From Hymenopus coronatus (Eukaryota; Arthropoda; Insecta; Mantodea; Hymenopodidae): a stretch of 64,000 bases of DNA. The notes under the pieces are model-generated. The model was not told where the DNA came from and made no database searches. It was given only the letters and a program-made list of their open reading frames with translations. Each line of letters opens with the position of its first letter. The stretch's first letter is position 1. Position numbers and translations under genes: made by a program. Positions 1 to 11,383 of the stretch are shown here, in pieces. The DNA lies in NCBI GenBank assembly GCA_030762935.1, contig CM060896.1, positions 13,721,001 to 13,785,000 on the forward strand, written 5' to 3'.

Positions 1-139
1 TATTGGTCCAAATATTTCTCGCATGCACATGAACAGCTGATAGAAAATGGTGGAGGTTGCTGATCCACAATTATTTACGTTTGCTGTCGCAAGCTTGGTT
101 TCTGTATCCATTGCAAGAGCATATTATAATAGAAAGAAA

Positions 140-1013
140 AACCTGATGTGCTACACTCACATGACATTCTCTAGCTGTTCTACAAACTTCATACACAAGA
201 TTCTTCTTCTTTCTGCACCTTGCTAATCGTGGTGCTCATTAGCACAATGTTCTTATTATTTAGTTCCGTGTAAGTAGGAAGAAAATAAGGGAATACACTA
301 GGCTAAATCGATAGTCAAATGTTTTAAAAGCTGTCGTTATGCGATTGTCATTACAAATCGCTTCTTTTCTTGGCCAGGAGTAGAACAAAAGAAAAACGGA
401 CACTCCCGTGTGAGAAAAGTATAAGTACTTCACAACTGAAACTAATAACAATGAATACCTCGAAAACGGTAAGCTCCACGAGAAAAAAATGTATTTGGCA
501 TAACTTGTGTATTTTAACAAGACCTACAGTTTTTGTAAAGTAAGTTTTTGTCTATCTCTTACGGTTTACTAGCTATGCCAAATTAAGCAAAATTCATCCA
601 GAATAAACAGGTCTTCAGAAGCTATTCCCAGAAAATTCAAGATATACATTTTATTTGTTAGGTAAATATCTTTAATATGTGATATTTTAATCAAAATCGT
701 TAGAGCCATTTTTAAGAAAATCAAAATTTTCGAAAAAAGTTCCATGTAAAGGGTAGTTTGCGGTCGGGGGATTTTTCTCAAAATCTTCGTGTCGCATCCC
801 TGGAAGATACTAAACTTAAATACCAAGTTTAGCTACTTTTCGTTTTTGAGTTATCGTGTTCACAGAAACACGGACCTTTTTCTGAAAATGTTTTTTTTTA
901 TACAGGGGGTCTTAAAACATGTATTTCCGGTGAAATCTCGGTATCGAATTTTTTGGTGGAATACAATACTACTCTGTCCCTATGTACATTGTACATACGG
1001 GGCTAGAGAAAAT
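140..1013 (-). mobile_element. HR element, near-complete copy (family description here)
   Basis: Near-complete copy of the window's dominant repeat. Read from the hairpin end, HR contains: a terminal hairpin (ACTATGTACATAGT core, outer arms TTCTCTA/TAGAGAA); a conserved block ATTCGATACCGAGATTTCAC; a (GT)n tract after GGTCCG; CTCAAAAACGAAAAG; a near-palindrome ATACCAAACTTGGTAT; GATGCGACACGAAGATTTT; CCCTTTACATGGAAC; a long AT-rich body with AAATAAAATGTATATCTTG and TAAACCGTAAGAGATGGAC; then a tail ending GTAGAGAAAGTCATGTGAAT..CACATCAGATTTTT. In this copy the tail is at 140 and the hairpin end near 1010. It belongs to a variant with TACGGGGCTAG in the hairpin, shared with the copy at 45242-46420. 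No transposase or long ORF is present. Class unknown; see findings. Confidence 0.88.
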
Positions 1014-1889
1014 AAAAATTAATAAAGAAGCATTGATGGACTAGTCCATGGCTGGAACGTAGGAATACAGACCAAGGAAGAGGTGCACTACATATGCTGC
1101 AAAATGAACACGTTTCTGACCCTCTAAATTATTTTAACTTCCTTAGAATGGTCGAAAATTAGTTTGGAAAGTTGCTGTCCATAGTTGAGGCAACAATCAC
1201 TCGCCAAGACACAAATATGAAGTAGTCCATACCAGCAAATCACAAATGTTTATATTTTGTTTAGAAAAGATGTTGGTACAAATGGGTCCGATAAAATACA
1301 TTTGCAGGTGTTATTCACTCCCGAGTCATTATTTCATAAATCTCGGCTGCACAAAAAATATGTGTTTCAGCAATAGCTCAGCTACTATAACCCTATTATA
1401 TAGGACAAAGTCTACAAGATACGGCAAGGCTTCACACAATCCCGTTGGCGGTAAGGAAGACCAAGCGCTAGCTGCCATCTTATTACGTCATTTCAACCAG
1501 GTCGCTCATTGGTTGATTTCATACTTTTGGACTAAAAGTTAGAAACCGCTGTATCCTGTTGTAGGAAACTAGAATTGGACCAACAAATAGGACGGACATT
1601 GTATACAATGAAATTATCCGATGTCCCATCCAGTTTGTAGTTTGAAGAGTATTGGACCAAAATATTTGACCGTGGGACATTGACTTTAGTCTCGGTTTCC
1701 ACCTTAGAACACTCTTTCAGTTTCATTTATTTCTAAGGTTGACAATTCTTTCATTTTTATTGCAATTGAGTAATTCCTGTCTTATTGTTTCTACCCATGC
1801 TACCGGGTGATCCAAAAACGTCCGGTGATTTCTCAGTTCGCGTCCTCGGCGCTATCATCGAAAGGCACAGATGAAACCATACAAAATGT
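1014..1889. other. No recognisable feature
   Basis: AT-rich anonymous DNA between two HR copies. The longest open frame is about 98 codons and shows no family motif I recognise. I see no tRNA boxes, terminal repeats or tandem repeats. Confidence 0.6.
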
Positions 1890-2028
1890 TTACTTTCTCT
1901 ACACGAAGGCATTGCATTCCAGCAAATAATTCGATACAGAGATTTCACCGGAAATACATTTTAGTGTCCCCTGTATCCCCCCCCCCCAAAAAAAAAAACA
2001 TTTTTACAAAAAGGTCCGTGTGTGTGTA

Positions 2029-2059
<31 letters not shown>

Positions 2060-2072
2060 CTGTGAACAATTT
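1890..2072 (+). repeat. HR fragment, hairpin-end portion
   Basis: Starts TACTTTCTCTACAC but the palindrome core is deleted, jumping straight to GAAGGCATTGCATTCC. The GATACAGAGATTTCACCGG block and the (GT)n tract follow, then the match stops just after CTGTGAAC. Carries runs of C and A in place of the usual CCCCCTGAATCCAAAA. Confidence 0.75.
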
Positions 2073-2166
2073 GATGGTTAATATCAAATGACTTATACCA
2101 TAAAAATGTTTTTGTAAATAAATTGTGTATTTTGAACACAGGTGCATTTTTGCCTAGTAAGTTTTA

Positions 2167-2203
<37 letters not shown>

Positions 2204-3173
2204 GTGAAAATAGACCAAAATTCTTGAAAATGTTTATTTTTGGATTTAAGCACATTAATATACCATGGTCCTTGTAGATTAATATGCCAAAGTTTTTTTC
2301 ACCACTTTAAACATTTGTCGCGTAATCTTGCATGAAAATTTTAATGGTAACAAATAGCACTCAAAATGCGTGGCATAGTTGAGTTGGATTTGTACCACTT
2401 TAACTTCACTAACCAAAATGTTACACAGGAAAAACCAAACGACATCTTGAATCTAGACTAAAAGAAAACTTGAGTGCAAACAAACTGACAAAACAGGCGT
2501 TGCACACCACTTTTGGTCTACTAACCATGAAATAGCACATTATAAAACCCGCCAGTTATTCAGCAGGGCTTAACATCTGGGAGAAAATCCACAATGTTAA
2601 AAAACAGGGCCACACATTGAATTGCCGCCACAAAACACATTGTGGTAGTTCATCACTCAGTCACCAGGGACCGACACACCTCAACATGGAACATCCTGTG
2701 GAAACAGCGTTGCCAATTTATCCATTTCATAGCTTGTTCTAGCTATTTTGAGTTTAGCTATTAGCTATATTTTTAGCCATAAAGTTTTTTTCATGCGTTA
2801 TTTTGGTCTTCATTCATTTTGAAACTATGGATAGTGATTCGTGTTTTTCTATCGCACTGTGAATGTCACACAGTGACTCGCGCAGGTCAATGACGCAACC
2901 ATTACGCGAGATTCGGGAAACCCCCTAATTCCAACGGCTAGCTGCTCATCTGAAACTGCAACTCAGTATTCGTACTGTGTTTCAAGAAGCAAGCGTGTAT
3001 AAAGTGGAATAAATTGGGTCGCAAATTCAGGTACGACTGCAGCTGACAGTGTAACATAAATAGTAATAGAGTGCTAAGAGACCTCCTGGAAACAAAGAGG
3101 AGGATGAGCAGAAAATATTTTTCATTTGTTAGGTGAGTTAATGTAGCCGTTTCTTTAGCTATTTTACTTTCTC
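2073..3173. other. Anonymous AT-rich DNA with a (CT)n tract
   Basis: Contains a pure CT microsatellite of about 30 bases at 2171-2202. Apart from this I see no ORF with a recognisable motif, no SINE head and no HR match. Confidence 0.6.
2171..2202. repeat. (CT)n microsatellite
   Basis: Uninterrupted dinucleotide CT run directly visible in the sequence. Confidence 0.95.
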
Positions 3174-4032
3174 TACACGTACTATGTACATAGTGTATAG
3201 AGAAGGTATTGTATTGCACCCAAAAATTCAACACCTATGGGATTTCACCAGAAATACGTGTTTTATGTCCCCCTGAATCCAAAAAAAAGCATTTTTGGAA
3301 AAAAGGTCTGTGTGTGTGTGTCTGTGGACAGTATAACTCAAAAACGAAAACACCGTTGAATACCAAACTTGGTATTTAAGTTTGGTATTTTCTAAGGATG
3401 CGACACGAAGATGTTCAAGAAAATCCTCCCATCCCCAACTACGCTTTACATGGAACTTTTTTCAAAAATGTTGATTTTCTTAAAAATGGCTCCAACGATT
3501 TTGATTAAAATATGGTATATTAAAGATATTTACCTGACAAATAAACTGTATATCTTGAATTTTCTGGGAATAGCCTCTGAAGGCTACTTTATTCTGGATC
3601 AATTTTATTGAATTTTGCATAGCTGGCAAACCGTAAGGGGTAGAGAAAAACTTATACTGCAAAAGAAATGTAGATCAGGATAAAACACACAATTTATGTC
3701 ACATATATTTTTTTGGTGGATTTGATCGTTTTTGAGATATTCGTTGTTTTTGGTTTCAGCTTTGAAAAACTTATACTTTTCTCATATAGGAATGTGTCAA
3801 CTCCTTCCATTCAAACAAAGGAATTTCAGTCACATACCAACCAGCTTTTGACTATCACTTTAACACATGGTACTCCCTTATTTCGCTTCTACTTATAAGG
3901 AAGCAAGTAATAAGAATATTTCTACTAATTTTTTTCTCAATTAGCATGAAGTAAATAGAAGCATAAGCTTTTTAACAATAATTTGTTGCGTAAATATAGA
4001 GAAAGTCAAGTGAATGGAACACATCAGATTTT
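3174..4032 (+). mobile_element. HR element, complete copy
   Basis: Both ends are present: the hairpin end ACTTTCTCTACACG with an intact ACTATGTACATAGT palindrome on the left, and the tail AGAGAAAGTCAAGTGAATGG plus CACATCAGATTTT on the right. At about 859 bp it defines the usual full length. Flanks show no obvious target-site duplication beyond short T or A runs. Confidence 0.9.
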
Positions 4033-4452
4033 AAACTGATATTCCTGGTATGATAATATGAAGTTTTATTACAACATTTTGAAACCTGTGGCACAAGGAG
4101 TTTTTGTGGTAGAGTAATTTTAAATCATCAAACATATTTTTTTCTCTAAAACTACTTGATGTTTTTGTCTTAAATTTGTGACTTAGTTACACATGTTATT
4201 ATTATTATTATTAGTAATAATATTTTATTAAGCTTCTTAAAAATTGAAAATACAAGGAATATGGTTAAGTGTTCAACTTTTAGTTTACTATATTCATCGT
4301 ACAACTCCTAGTAGCTACACATTAATTTCCCTTAAAATTATACCATTGTTCACTTCTCTTTTTAATGGCCAATTCCATTTCTTTTTAAGCAAAATTCAGG
4401 TAGTTTAAAGGCAAACATTATTTTTCAATACATCCTGAAGTACCCAAAAAGA
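4033..4452. other. Anonymous AT-rich DNA with a short (TTA)n tract
   Basis: Short TTA trinucleotide run near 4195-4215. Nothing else is recognisable. Confidence 0.6.
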
Positions 4453-4708
4453 CAGTGGTACGACAGTACGAAAGCCCCAAGGAAAATCATATCAACTATA
4501 ACCCGTTTAGAATTCAGATACGGATGCTGTATAGAGGCAATATTAAGAATACTCCTCTCTGCGATTATTGTGACGGACAGGTAGAAGACTGCTGGGAAGC
4601 AATACAACATTTCCAGCATCAGATAGCGAGTTTAGACATCCATGTTCCCTGCGATGTTGCTTGCGACTCCAAATGTTCCTGTATATACTGCTATGATAGC
4701 ATGTAAAT
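4453..4708 (+). pseudogene. Possible non-LTR retrotransposon ORF2 C-terminal remnant
   Basis: An open stretch of about 83 codons encodes a segment resembling the C-terminal cysteine-rich tail of arthropod non-LTR retrotransposon polyproteins: a basic LYRG-x-IKNTPLCDYC segment followed by GQVEDC. In that family a C-x2-C..H..C zinc knuckle follows the reverse transcriptase. Here the expected final histidine/cysteine spacing is lost, so the piece is probably decayed. No reverse-transcriptase core is visible upstream. It could also be a chance cysteine-rich frame. Confidence 0.35.
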
Positions 4709-4849
4709 ATTCCCATTTAAATGTAAGTGTCCTGTGTAATGTACTGAAATAAGTTTGAAGACTGCATGTAAGTGTTCTTTGTAAATGTTTACTCAATTGT
4801 TTATTGTTATTGTTTATGCCTTTGGCTGTATGGACAATATCTAAGCCAC

Positions 4850-5442
4850 CTAATTAATTAAAAAAAATGTATATAAAAACCCTCCAGCTTTCATATAGTT
4901 TTTACTAAAAAATGTAATTAATGCAATATTTCTATCCATTTTAAGCCATTTCTCATTTATATATTCTTTCCTCCATACCCTTATGTGTTCTATATCTTGT
5001 TTTCTCTCGCATATTGTCCACTGTTTTTGTGGAAAAGCTTTCCTCATCTCTCACCCACGCTGTATCCTCTCTTTGTTCTTTATTTACTTCGTTTATATAT
5101 TCTTTCTTTCCCATTTACTTTTTATTGTAATATACGATTCTAATGATCTTTTCCCCCACTATATCAACAAACAGTGTTTGTAATTCTATGTTTTCAAATC
5201 TTCTCCTAATTTCTTTCCAAAAATCTTTAACACTGTTTTCTCTCATTCTCCAAATTTCACTCGCATCTTTGGTTTCCAGGTTGCGTGCTATACTATAGCC
5301 CCATCCACTGCTTTTAAACCCTTTTCTAAACATTCTAAGCATTGTCTTAGCAGATTCTTTTCATCTAAATTTAAAATTCTAAACCAAAAATTAACTGCTC
5401 TCTCCATGATCATACTTCCTTCCTACTCTACCCATTACATAT
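4850..5442 (-). pseudogene. Possible decayed retrotransposon-like coding remnant
   Basis: On the minus strand, two open pieces (about 5115-5342 and 4850-5047) plus an out-of-frame stretch up to 5442 encode a lysine/glutamate-rich protein with WFRILNLDEKNLLRQ in one frame, then RMRENSVKDFWKEIRRRFEN in another. This composition and order resemble the region after the reverse transcriptase in some endonuclease/RT retroelements. Frame changes show it is broken. There are no catalytic motifs, so the assignment is weak. Confidence 0.3.
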
Positions 5443-5536
5443 AATATAGTTATGTGGTAAAATGTAATTCCTTAAGAAACATAAATTTCAAAGGTTGGTC
5501 CCTTAACGTTCCCAGTTATACAAGATTATACAAGTG

Positions 5537-5779
5537 CATTTTCGAATAAAAGGAACTTCACAGATTATTCCCATAAAATCAAGATATACATTTTATTTTT
5601 ATATAAATTATTTATTTAAATGTGATGTTTTAAACAAAATCGTTAGAGTATTTGGGAAAATAAAACATATTGAAAAATGTTGTAACTACAGAGTAGTTGA
5701 GGATGGAAGATGTCATAGAAAATGTTTTTACATCTTTGGAAGGATAGAGAATTAAATAGTAAATTTGTATTTAGTCGAC

Positions 5780-5830
<51 letters not shown>

Positions 5831-5915
5831 AGGGCTCATTTTCTCGGTATCGAATTTTGGGTGCAATACAATACCTTCTCTATACACTATGTACATAGTA
5901 CGTGTAGAGAAAGTA
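5537..5915 (-). repeat. HR fragment, divergent subfamily, with (AC)n expansion
   Basis: The tail half is missing. It starts in the body with TTTCGAATAAAAGGAACTTC, a variant shared with the copy at 14019-14478. It reaches an intact hairpin ACTATGTACATAGTACGTG near 5900. The internal (GT)n tract has expanded to about 40 bases at 5785-5823. Confidence 0.75.
5785..5823. repeat. (AC)n microsatellite inside HR
   Basis: Pure AC dinucleotide run occupying the usual position of the HR family's internal GT tract. Confidence 0.9.
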
Positions 5916-6397
5916 ATTATTATGATTACGCCTTGCGCATCTGTGTGAGCGGCATGCTTCGAGAGCCATAGCTGAGTTTTGCCTGGCGATGTTACACCTG
6001 CCTGAGTGGACACGTGTGCCGTTGGCGAAGGGCGGCGACATCCGTATGATGGGCACAAGCATGCATGGGGTCCTTAAATTTACCAAACAAAACGCATCGG
6101 ATGTCGCCCAGGGCATTTATTAAGCCTCTGAACTCCCGTGGCACTGCAAAGGAGCATCACACCCCAAGGACACCGGAGACATGACCTGACCGGAAGATCC
6201 TCAACGACTGAAGTCTGGAAAAACCTTTACAGAACGTAAACCACCGCCCAGCCGCACATCGCCGAACACCATCATATAGTTCTGCAGCCCTGAAACAAAA
6301 ATTGGGTACAGGGCATTGTGGACAGGAAATTAATTATAGAAAATGAACCATCCCAAATTCACCTGCGGAGAAAGTACAAAAAGCCATCGGTCAAAGT
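5916..6397. other. GC-richer unique stretch
   Basis: Composition changes to clearly higher GC than the surroundings (for example GGCGAAGGGCGGCGACATCC). Short frames exist on both strands but all are interrupted within about 80 codons. I recognise no domain. It may be an old element or exon relic. Confidence 0.4.
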
Positions 6398-6462
6398 GCT
6401 AGTCGCCGGGTTCGAACCTGGAACGTCTCCAATGCGGATCACCCTGAGCTATAGTATCTTAA
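6398..6462 (-). repeat. tRNA-like SINE head fragment
   Basis: Read on the minus strand, an A-box-like TATAGCTCAGGGTGATCC is followed about 30 bases later by a B box AGGTTCGAACCCGGCG. The B box is close to the pol III consensus GGTTCGANTCC. The piece does not close into an acceptor stem, so it is a SINE head and not a functional tRNA. Confidence 0.5.
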
Positions 6463-7456
6463 AAATATATGGAGTAACTCGTTGCCATAGCGGCACATAT
6501 TGACGTTCTCCTCTCTTCATCTTGTTACACGTTCACATAAATATCTAAAACATCCTCTGTTACCTCAATGACGGACATAAAACTGAAATGAACGGTCATA
6601 AATGAGAACTGAAATCCAAGTTTACGAAGCACTAAAATTTGATCACTTAAATGAACGTTTTACTGTAGCAGCATTCTGAATAAGCTAGAAACGTTTCTTC
6701 ATTACGATGAGATGGTATTTCAGATATATGAGGTCAGCGATTCAGATACTATCTTAAAGGATTCCAACCAGGCAAATTGTGAACTGACCAGACTGCATGG
6801 ACGTTCCAATTGCAGTGGTATAACTTATTTCAGTTTAAAAAGCTGTGTTACACTCACGTGACTTTCACTCTCCCACAATATATTCTTAACAAAGATTGTT
6901 CTACCTAACTTTGGTTTAGGCTTAAGGGGAATGGGGTAGCTAACGAAATAATCATATTTTTAAAAAATGGATGATTATATTTTAAATTCTGTGTGGTTTA
7001 CATTACTACGACAAAAAAAGCTAGAGGTGTTTGAAAATCAAAAACAATGACTAAGAAAAAAGCTACAGAAAGTTTGTTTAGCATACTGTGTGCTTTGGTG
7101 ATATTTATATTTTAGTGCAGTAAAATTTTGCCAATATCTTAAGGTTTATAAATTAAAAAAGCAATTTTAATTAAAAGATCTCACAGATTATTCCAATAAA
7201 ATTAAGGATATAAATTGTTTCATGTATATATTCTTTGGTTAGAGTTTTTTAGGCATTGAGTAGGTGCAGAGTAAAGGCACAAAAACAGATATTCATGCCT
7301 AGGTCGGTACATATGTCCCTCTTTCACTCTCAAAAGATTCCCCTTCATCACCTTCTCCACTGATTCTTTCTCAGTGTGAAAATGTCTGAGCTTAACTGAG
7401 AACTACCGATGCACGGTGCTCAGCCGCTCTGCATCTCGATTTGTAGGCGTGCGATT
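6463..7456. other. Mostly anonymous, with a faint HR tail
   Basis: Only a short HR tail match on the minus strand at about 6842-6905 (TGTGTTACACTCACGTGACTTTC) and a weak body-like patch near 7165-7245 stand out. No coding motif. Confidence 0.5.
6842..6905 (-). repeat. HR tail fragment
   Basis: GTTACACTCACGTGACTTTC followed by CAATATATTCTTAACA matches the tail of minus-oriented HR copies, then diverges. Confidence 0.5.
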
Positions 7457-7478
7457 ATTTTTTTTTTTTTTTTTTTGG
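7457..7478. repeat. Poly-T tract
   Basis: Long T run just upstream of the 24-bp minisatellite. It could be the A tail of a minus-strand retroposon, but no body is recognisable. Confidence 0.7.
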
Positions 7479-7496
7479 AGGAAGGGCCTTTGTCTT

Positions 7497-8885
7497 ATTT
7501 TACTGAATTCATCTCTCATCAACCAATCCAGTTCATCACTCATCAACCAATCCAATTCATCGCTCATCAACCATCCAATTCATCTCTCATCAGTCAATTC
7601 AATTCATCTCTCAACCAATCCAAATCATCCCTCATCAACCGATCCAATTCATATCTCATGAACCATTCCAAATGATCCCTCATCAACCAATCCAATTCAT
7701 CCCTCATCAACCAATCCAATTCATCCCTCATCAACTAATTAAATTCTTCTGTCATCAACCAATACAATTCATCCCTCATCAAAATCCATTTCATTCCTCA
7801 TCAACCAATTCAATTCATCTCTCATCAACCAATGCAGTTCATTTCTCATCAACCAATTCAATTCACCCCTCATCAAAGAATCAAACTCGCTCCTCTTCAA
7901 CCCACCCAATTCATCCCTCATCAAACAATTCATCTCTCATCAAACAATTCAATTCATCTCTTGTCAACCAATCCAATTTATCGCTCATAAATCAATTCAT
8001 TTCATCCCTCATCACAATCCAATTCATCTCGCATCAACCAATCCAATCATCCCTCATCAACCAATCCAAAATCCCTCATCAACCAATTAAATGCATCCGT
8101 CATCAACCAATCCAGTTCATCCCTCATCAACCAATCTAATTCATCCCTTATCAACCAATCAAATTCATCCATCTTAAACCAATCCAATTCATCTCTCGTA
8201 AAACAAACCAATTCATCCCTCGTCAGCCAATCCAATTCATCCCTCATTAACCAATCAATTTCATTCCTCATCAACCAATCCAATGCATCCATCATCAACT
8301 AATCCAATTCATTCCTCTTCAGACAATCCAAGTCACCCATCATCAACCAATCCAATTCATTCCTCATCTACCTATCCAATTCATTCATCATCAACCAATC
8401 CAATTCATTCCTCATCAACCAATCCAATCATCCCTCAAGAATCATTCCAAATGATCCCTCATCAACCAATCCAATTCATTCCTCATCAACCAATCCAAGT
8501 CATTCCTCATCAACCAATCCAATTCATCCATTATCACAATCCAATTCATCCCTCATCAACCAATTCAAACATCTCTCATCAACCAATCCAATCATCCCTA
8601 ATCAACCAATCCAATGAATCCCTCATCAACCAATCCAAATCATTCCTCATCAACCAATCAAATTGATTCCTCTTCAACCAATTCAATTCATCCATCATCA
8701 ACCAATCCAATTCATCCATCATCAACCAATCCAATTCATCCATCATCAACCAATCCAATGCATTCCTCTTTAACCAATCCAATTCATTCCTCTTCAACCA
8801 ATCCAATTCATCCATCATCAACCAATCCAATTCATTCCTCATTAACCAATCCAGTTCATCCATCTTCAACCAATCCAATTCATTT
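7497..8885. repeat. 24-bp minisatellite, about 58 units
   Basis: Tandem array of a 24-base unit, roughly CATCAACCAATCCAATTCAT plus a variable four-base CCCT, CCTC or CCAT step. Units near 8690-8870 are the most homogeneous. The unit is a multiple of three and lacks stop codons in several frames, so frames stay open on both strands, encoding octapeptide repeats such as SSTNPIHP on + and MDELDWLM on -. I read this as a consequence of the period. There is no signal peptide, flanking exon or codon-position bias to support translation. Confidence 0.93.
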
Positions 8886-9151
8886 CAATTTTACTCGTTT
8901 CAAAAGCGGTGCTGTAGAGTTTCAATTTTAAAAGTTCAGCAGTTCTATAAACACAGGATGTTGAAACACATAGCTGCGAAACACATCTTACAGGCTTCTT
9001 TGGAGAGCGTTCGAATGGTCCAATAATTAGTTAATATTTACTCTGTTAGAGCATTACTTTTTCATTTCTTAGGTTTGGCGTTTACCGATTCCTTTGTCCT
9101 AAACTTATCGACCAGAATATCTCTGCCTGGATCTGGAATATCAGGAAAATT
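8886..9151. other. No recognisable feature
   Basis: Short anonymous segment between the minisatellite and the next HR copy. Confidence 0.6.
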
Positions 9152-10008
9152 TTACCTTCTCTACAGGTACTATGTACACAGTGTATAGAGAAGATATTAT
9201 ATTGGACCCAAAAATTCAATACCGAGTTTTCACTGGAAACATAGGTTTTAGAGTCCTCTAAATCCAAAAGAAGCATTTTCAGATAAAGGTCCGTGTGTGT
9301 GTGTCCCTGTGTCTGTAAACACGATAACCCAAAAACGAAAAGTCGGTAAAATACCAAACTTTATTATTAAGTTTATTATCTACCAGGGATGCGACACGAA
9401 GATTTTGAAAAAAAAAATACATCCACCCCAAACCACCCTTTACACAGAAAAAATGTCAAAAAAGTTTATTTTCTCAAAAATATTTTGATTGAAATATCAT
9501 ATATACAAGATATTTATAAGGTAAATAAATGTATACATTTAATTTTCAGAGAATAGCCTATAAATTTCTCTCTATTCTGAATGAATTTTGCTGAATTTTG
9601 TGTAACTGGTAAACTATAAGAGCTAGACAAAAACGTACTACACAAAAAATGTAGATCAGGTTAAAACACGCAATTTGTTTCATATACGCGAATGAGTATT
9701 TCTAAGATATTGCTTGTTATTTGTTTCAGATTTAAGATACTTAAACTTTTCTCTCAGTAAAAGTTGTAAACTCCTGGCTAGAAACGGATTTCTAGCACAT
9801 GGCAACCAGCTTTTAAAACATTTTACTATCACTTTAGCCTAGTGTATTCCGTTATTTTCCTCCTACTTACAAGGAGGCAAGTAATTAACACAAGTTCTGC
9901 TAATATTTATCTCGATTATCATAAAGTAAATAGAAGAACATGCTTTTTAATAATAATTTATTATAGCGATGTAGAGAAAGTCATGTGAATGGAACACATC
10001 AGATTTTT
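9152..10008 (+). mobile_element. HR element, complete copy
   Basis: Hairpin end with ACTATGTACACAGTG (one mismatch in the palindrome) and a complete tail GTAGAGAAAGTCATGTGAAT..CACATCAGATTTTT. Body mutations are scattered, indicating an older copy. Confidence 0.9.
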
Positions 10009-10097
10009 ACTGAAATTGTCTAGCACCTCCGCATGATTTGATTTTACATATTCATCGTTTATAACATGAATTGCTCTGGTACTGAAGTTTTCGCTTA

Positions 10098-10271
10098 AAC
10101 GTAGTGTACTTCCTTAATTTCCTTCTACTTAAAATGAAGCAAGTAATAAAGACTAAAATTCTGTTAATATCTATCTCGGTTAGCGTGAAGTAGACAGAAT
10201 AAGATTTTTAACGACAGTTTCTTATAGGGATATAGAGACAGTCATTAGAATGGAAAAAATCTGATTTTTTT
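10098..10271 (+). repeat. HR tail fragment, directly upstream of another copy
   Basis: Starts in the tail at GTACTTCCTTAATTTCCTTC and runs to a T run (CTGATTTTTTTAATC). The next HR copy begins a few bases later in the same orientation, giving a tail-to-hairpin tandem junction. Confidence 0.75.
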
Positions 10272-10276
10272 AATCA

Positions 10277-10919
10277 TTACTTTCTCTACACGCACTATGT
10301 ACATAGTGTATAGAAAATGTATTGCATTCCACCCAAACATTCGATACCGAGATTTTGGGTCCTCCTGCATCCAAAAAAAGCATTTTCAACTTTTTTCGAA
10401 AATGTTTATTTTCTCAAAGATGGCTCTAACAATTTGGATTAAAATGTCGTATATTAAAAATATTTGCATGACAAATATTTATTCTGGATAAATTTTACGG
10501 AATTTTCCATAACTGCTAAACCGTAAGAGCTGGGAAAAACTTGCCACACAAAAAATGTAGAGCACTTTAAAACTCACAATTTATGTTATATGCATTTTTT
10601 TCATGGAGTTGTTCGTTTTTTAGATATTCCTTGTTTTTGGTTTCAACTTTAAAACGTTATATTTTTTCTGACACAGGACTTTGTCAACTCCTTTCCATAC
10701 AAACAAAGGAACTTCAGTCACATAGCAACCAGCTTTTGACTATCACTGTAACCTATGCTGCACCCTTATTTCTCTTCTACAAAGAAGCAAGTAATTAAAC
10801 TATTTCTGCTAATGTTTTCTCGATTAGCATGAAGTAAATAGAAGCATAAGCTTTTTAAGAATAATTTTTTTCCAGATATATAGAGAAAGTCATGTGAATG
10901 GAACACCTCAGAGTTTTTG
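10277..10919 (+). mobile_element. HR element with internal deletion
   Basis: Both ends are intact (ACTATGTACATAGTG hairpin; GTCATGTGAATGGAACACC tail). The segment from after GCATTTTC to TTTTTTCGAAAATG is missing, including the GT tract and GCGACACGAAG block. Confidence 0.85.
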
Positions 10920-11383
10920 TTAAAATATGCAATAACCGGTGAAAAGGGATAACTTACAAATGCATTTAAACTGGTTTCTAGTTATTACAATACATGCTGT
11001 TTATTAAGAAGTATACTAAGGCGTTCAGAGTAACTGTGAATGTAACACGCATGCCTGAACTGCAGGGAACTTGACGCTGACAGCTTTTGTCTATATATAC
11101 GTAATCCAACGCTGAACCATAAAGTTGAAACAGCTCGCAAGAAAATTGAAATAAAGTTTGAAGTGGATGGGAAACATTGCCTCTGCCTATAACTTTGGTC
11201 TCGGAGAAACTCGACTGTCAGATGTTCCTCTTTGATGTGAATGTCTCCTCGGGCACATACACGAGTCGTATAATACACAGAGCTGCCCTCGACGGCACAT
11301 GCTACAACCTCAAACAATAGCTTCTGAAAAACAAATAGTGTTATTATTTCAACAAATGCCAATATCATCAGAAAAATATAAAA
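10920..11383. other. Anonymous DNA with an uncharacterised open frame
   Basis: The longest frame in the window, 137 codons on the minus strand at 10985-11398, lies here and runs a few bases into the neighbouring HR tail. It encodes a hydrophobic start (about residues 4-25) and a cysteine-containing centre, but I recognise no family motif and see no promoter or splice context. Treated as non-coding. Confidence 0.45.

Noticed and set aside
3174..4032. HR as a classical MITE with simple terminal inverted repeats
   Set aside because: The inverted motif is terminal at one end but about 28 bases internal at the other, and no fixed TA or other duplication is seen at the clearest insertion sites.
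7497..8885. Long octapeptide-repeat reading frames on both strands as a repeat-protein gene
   Set aside because: The unit is 24 bp, so any stop-free frame stays open. Frames are open on both strands at once, and no exon, signal peptide or promoter context is visible.
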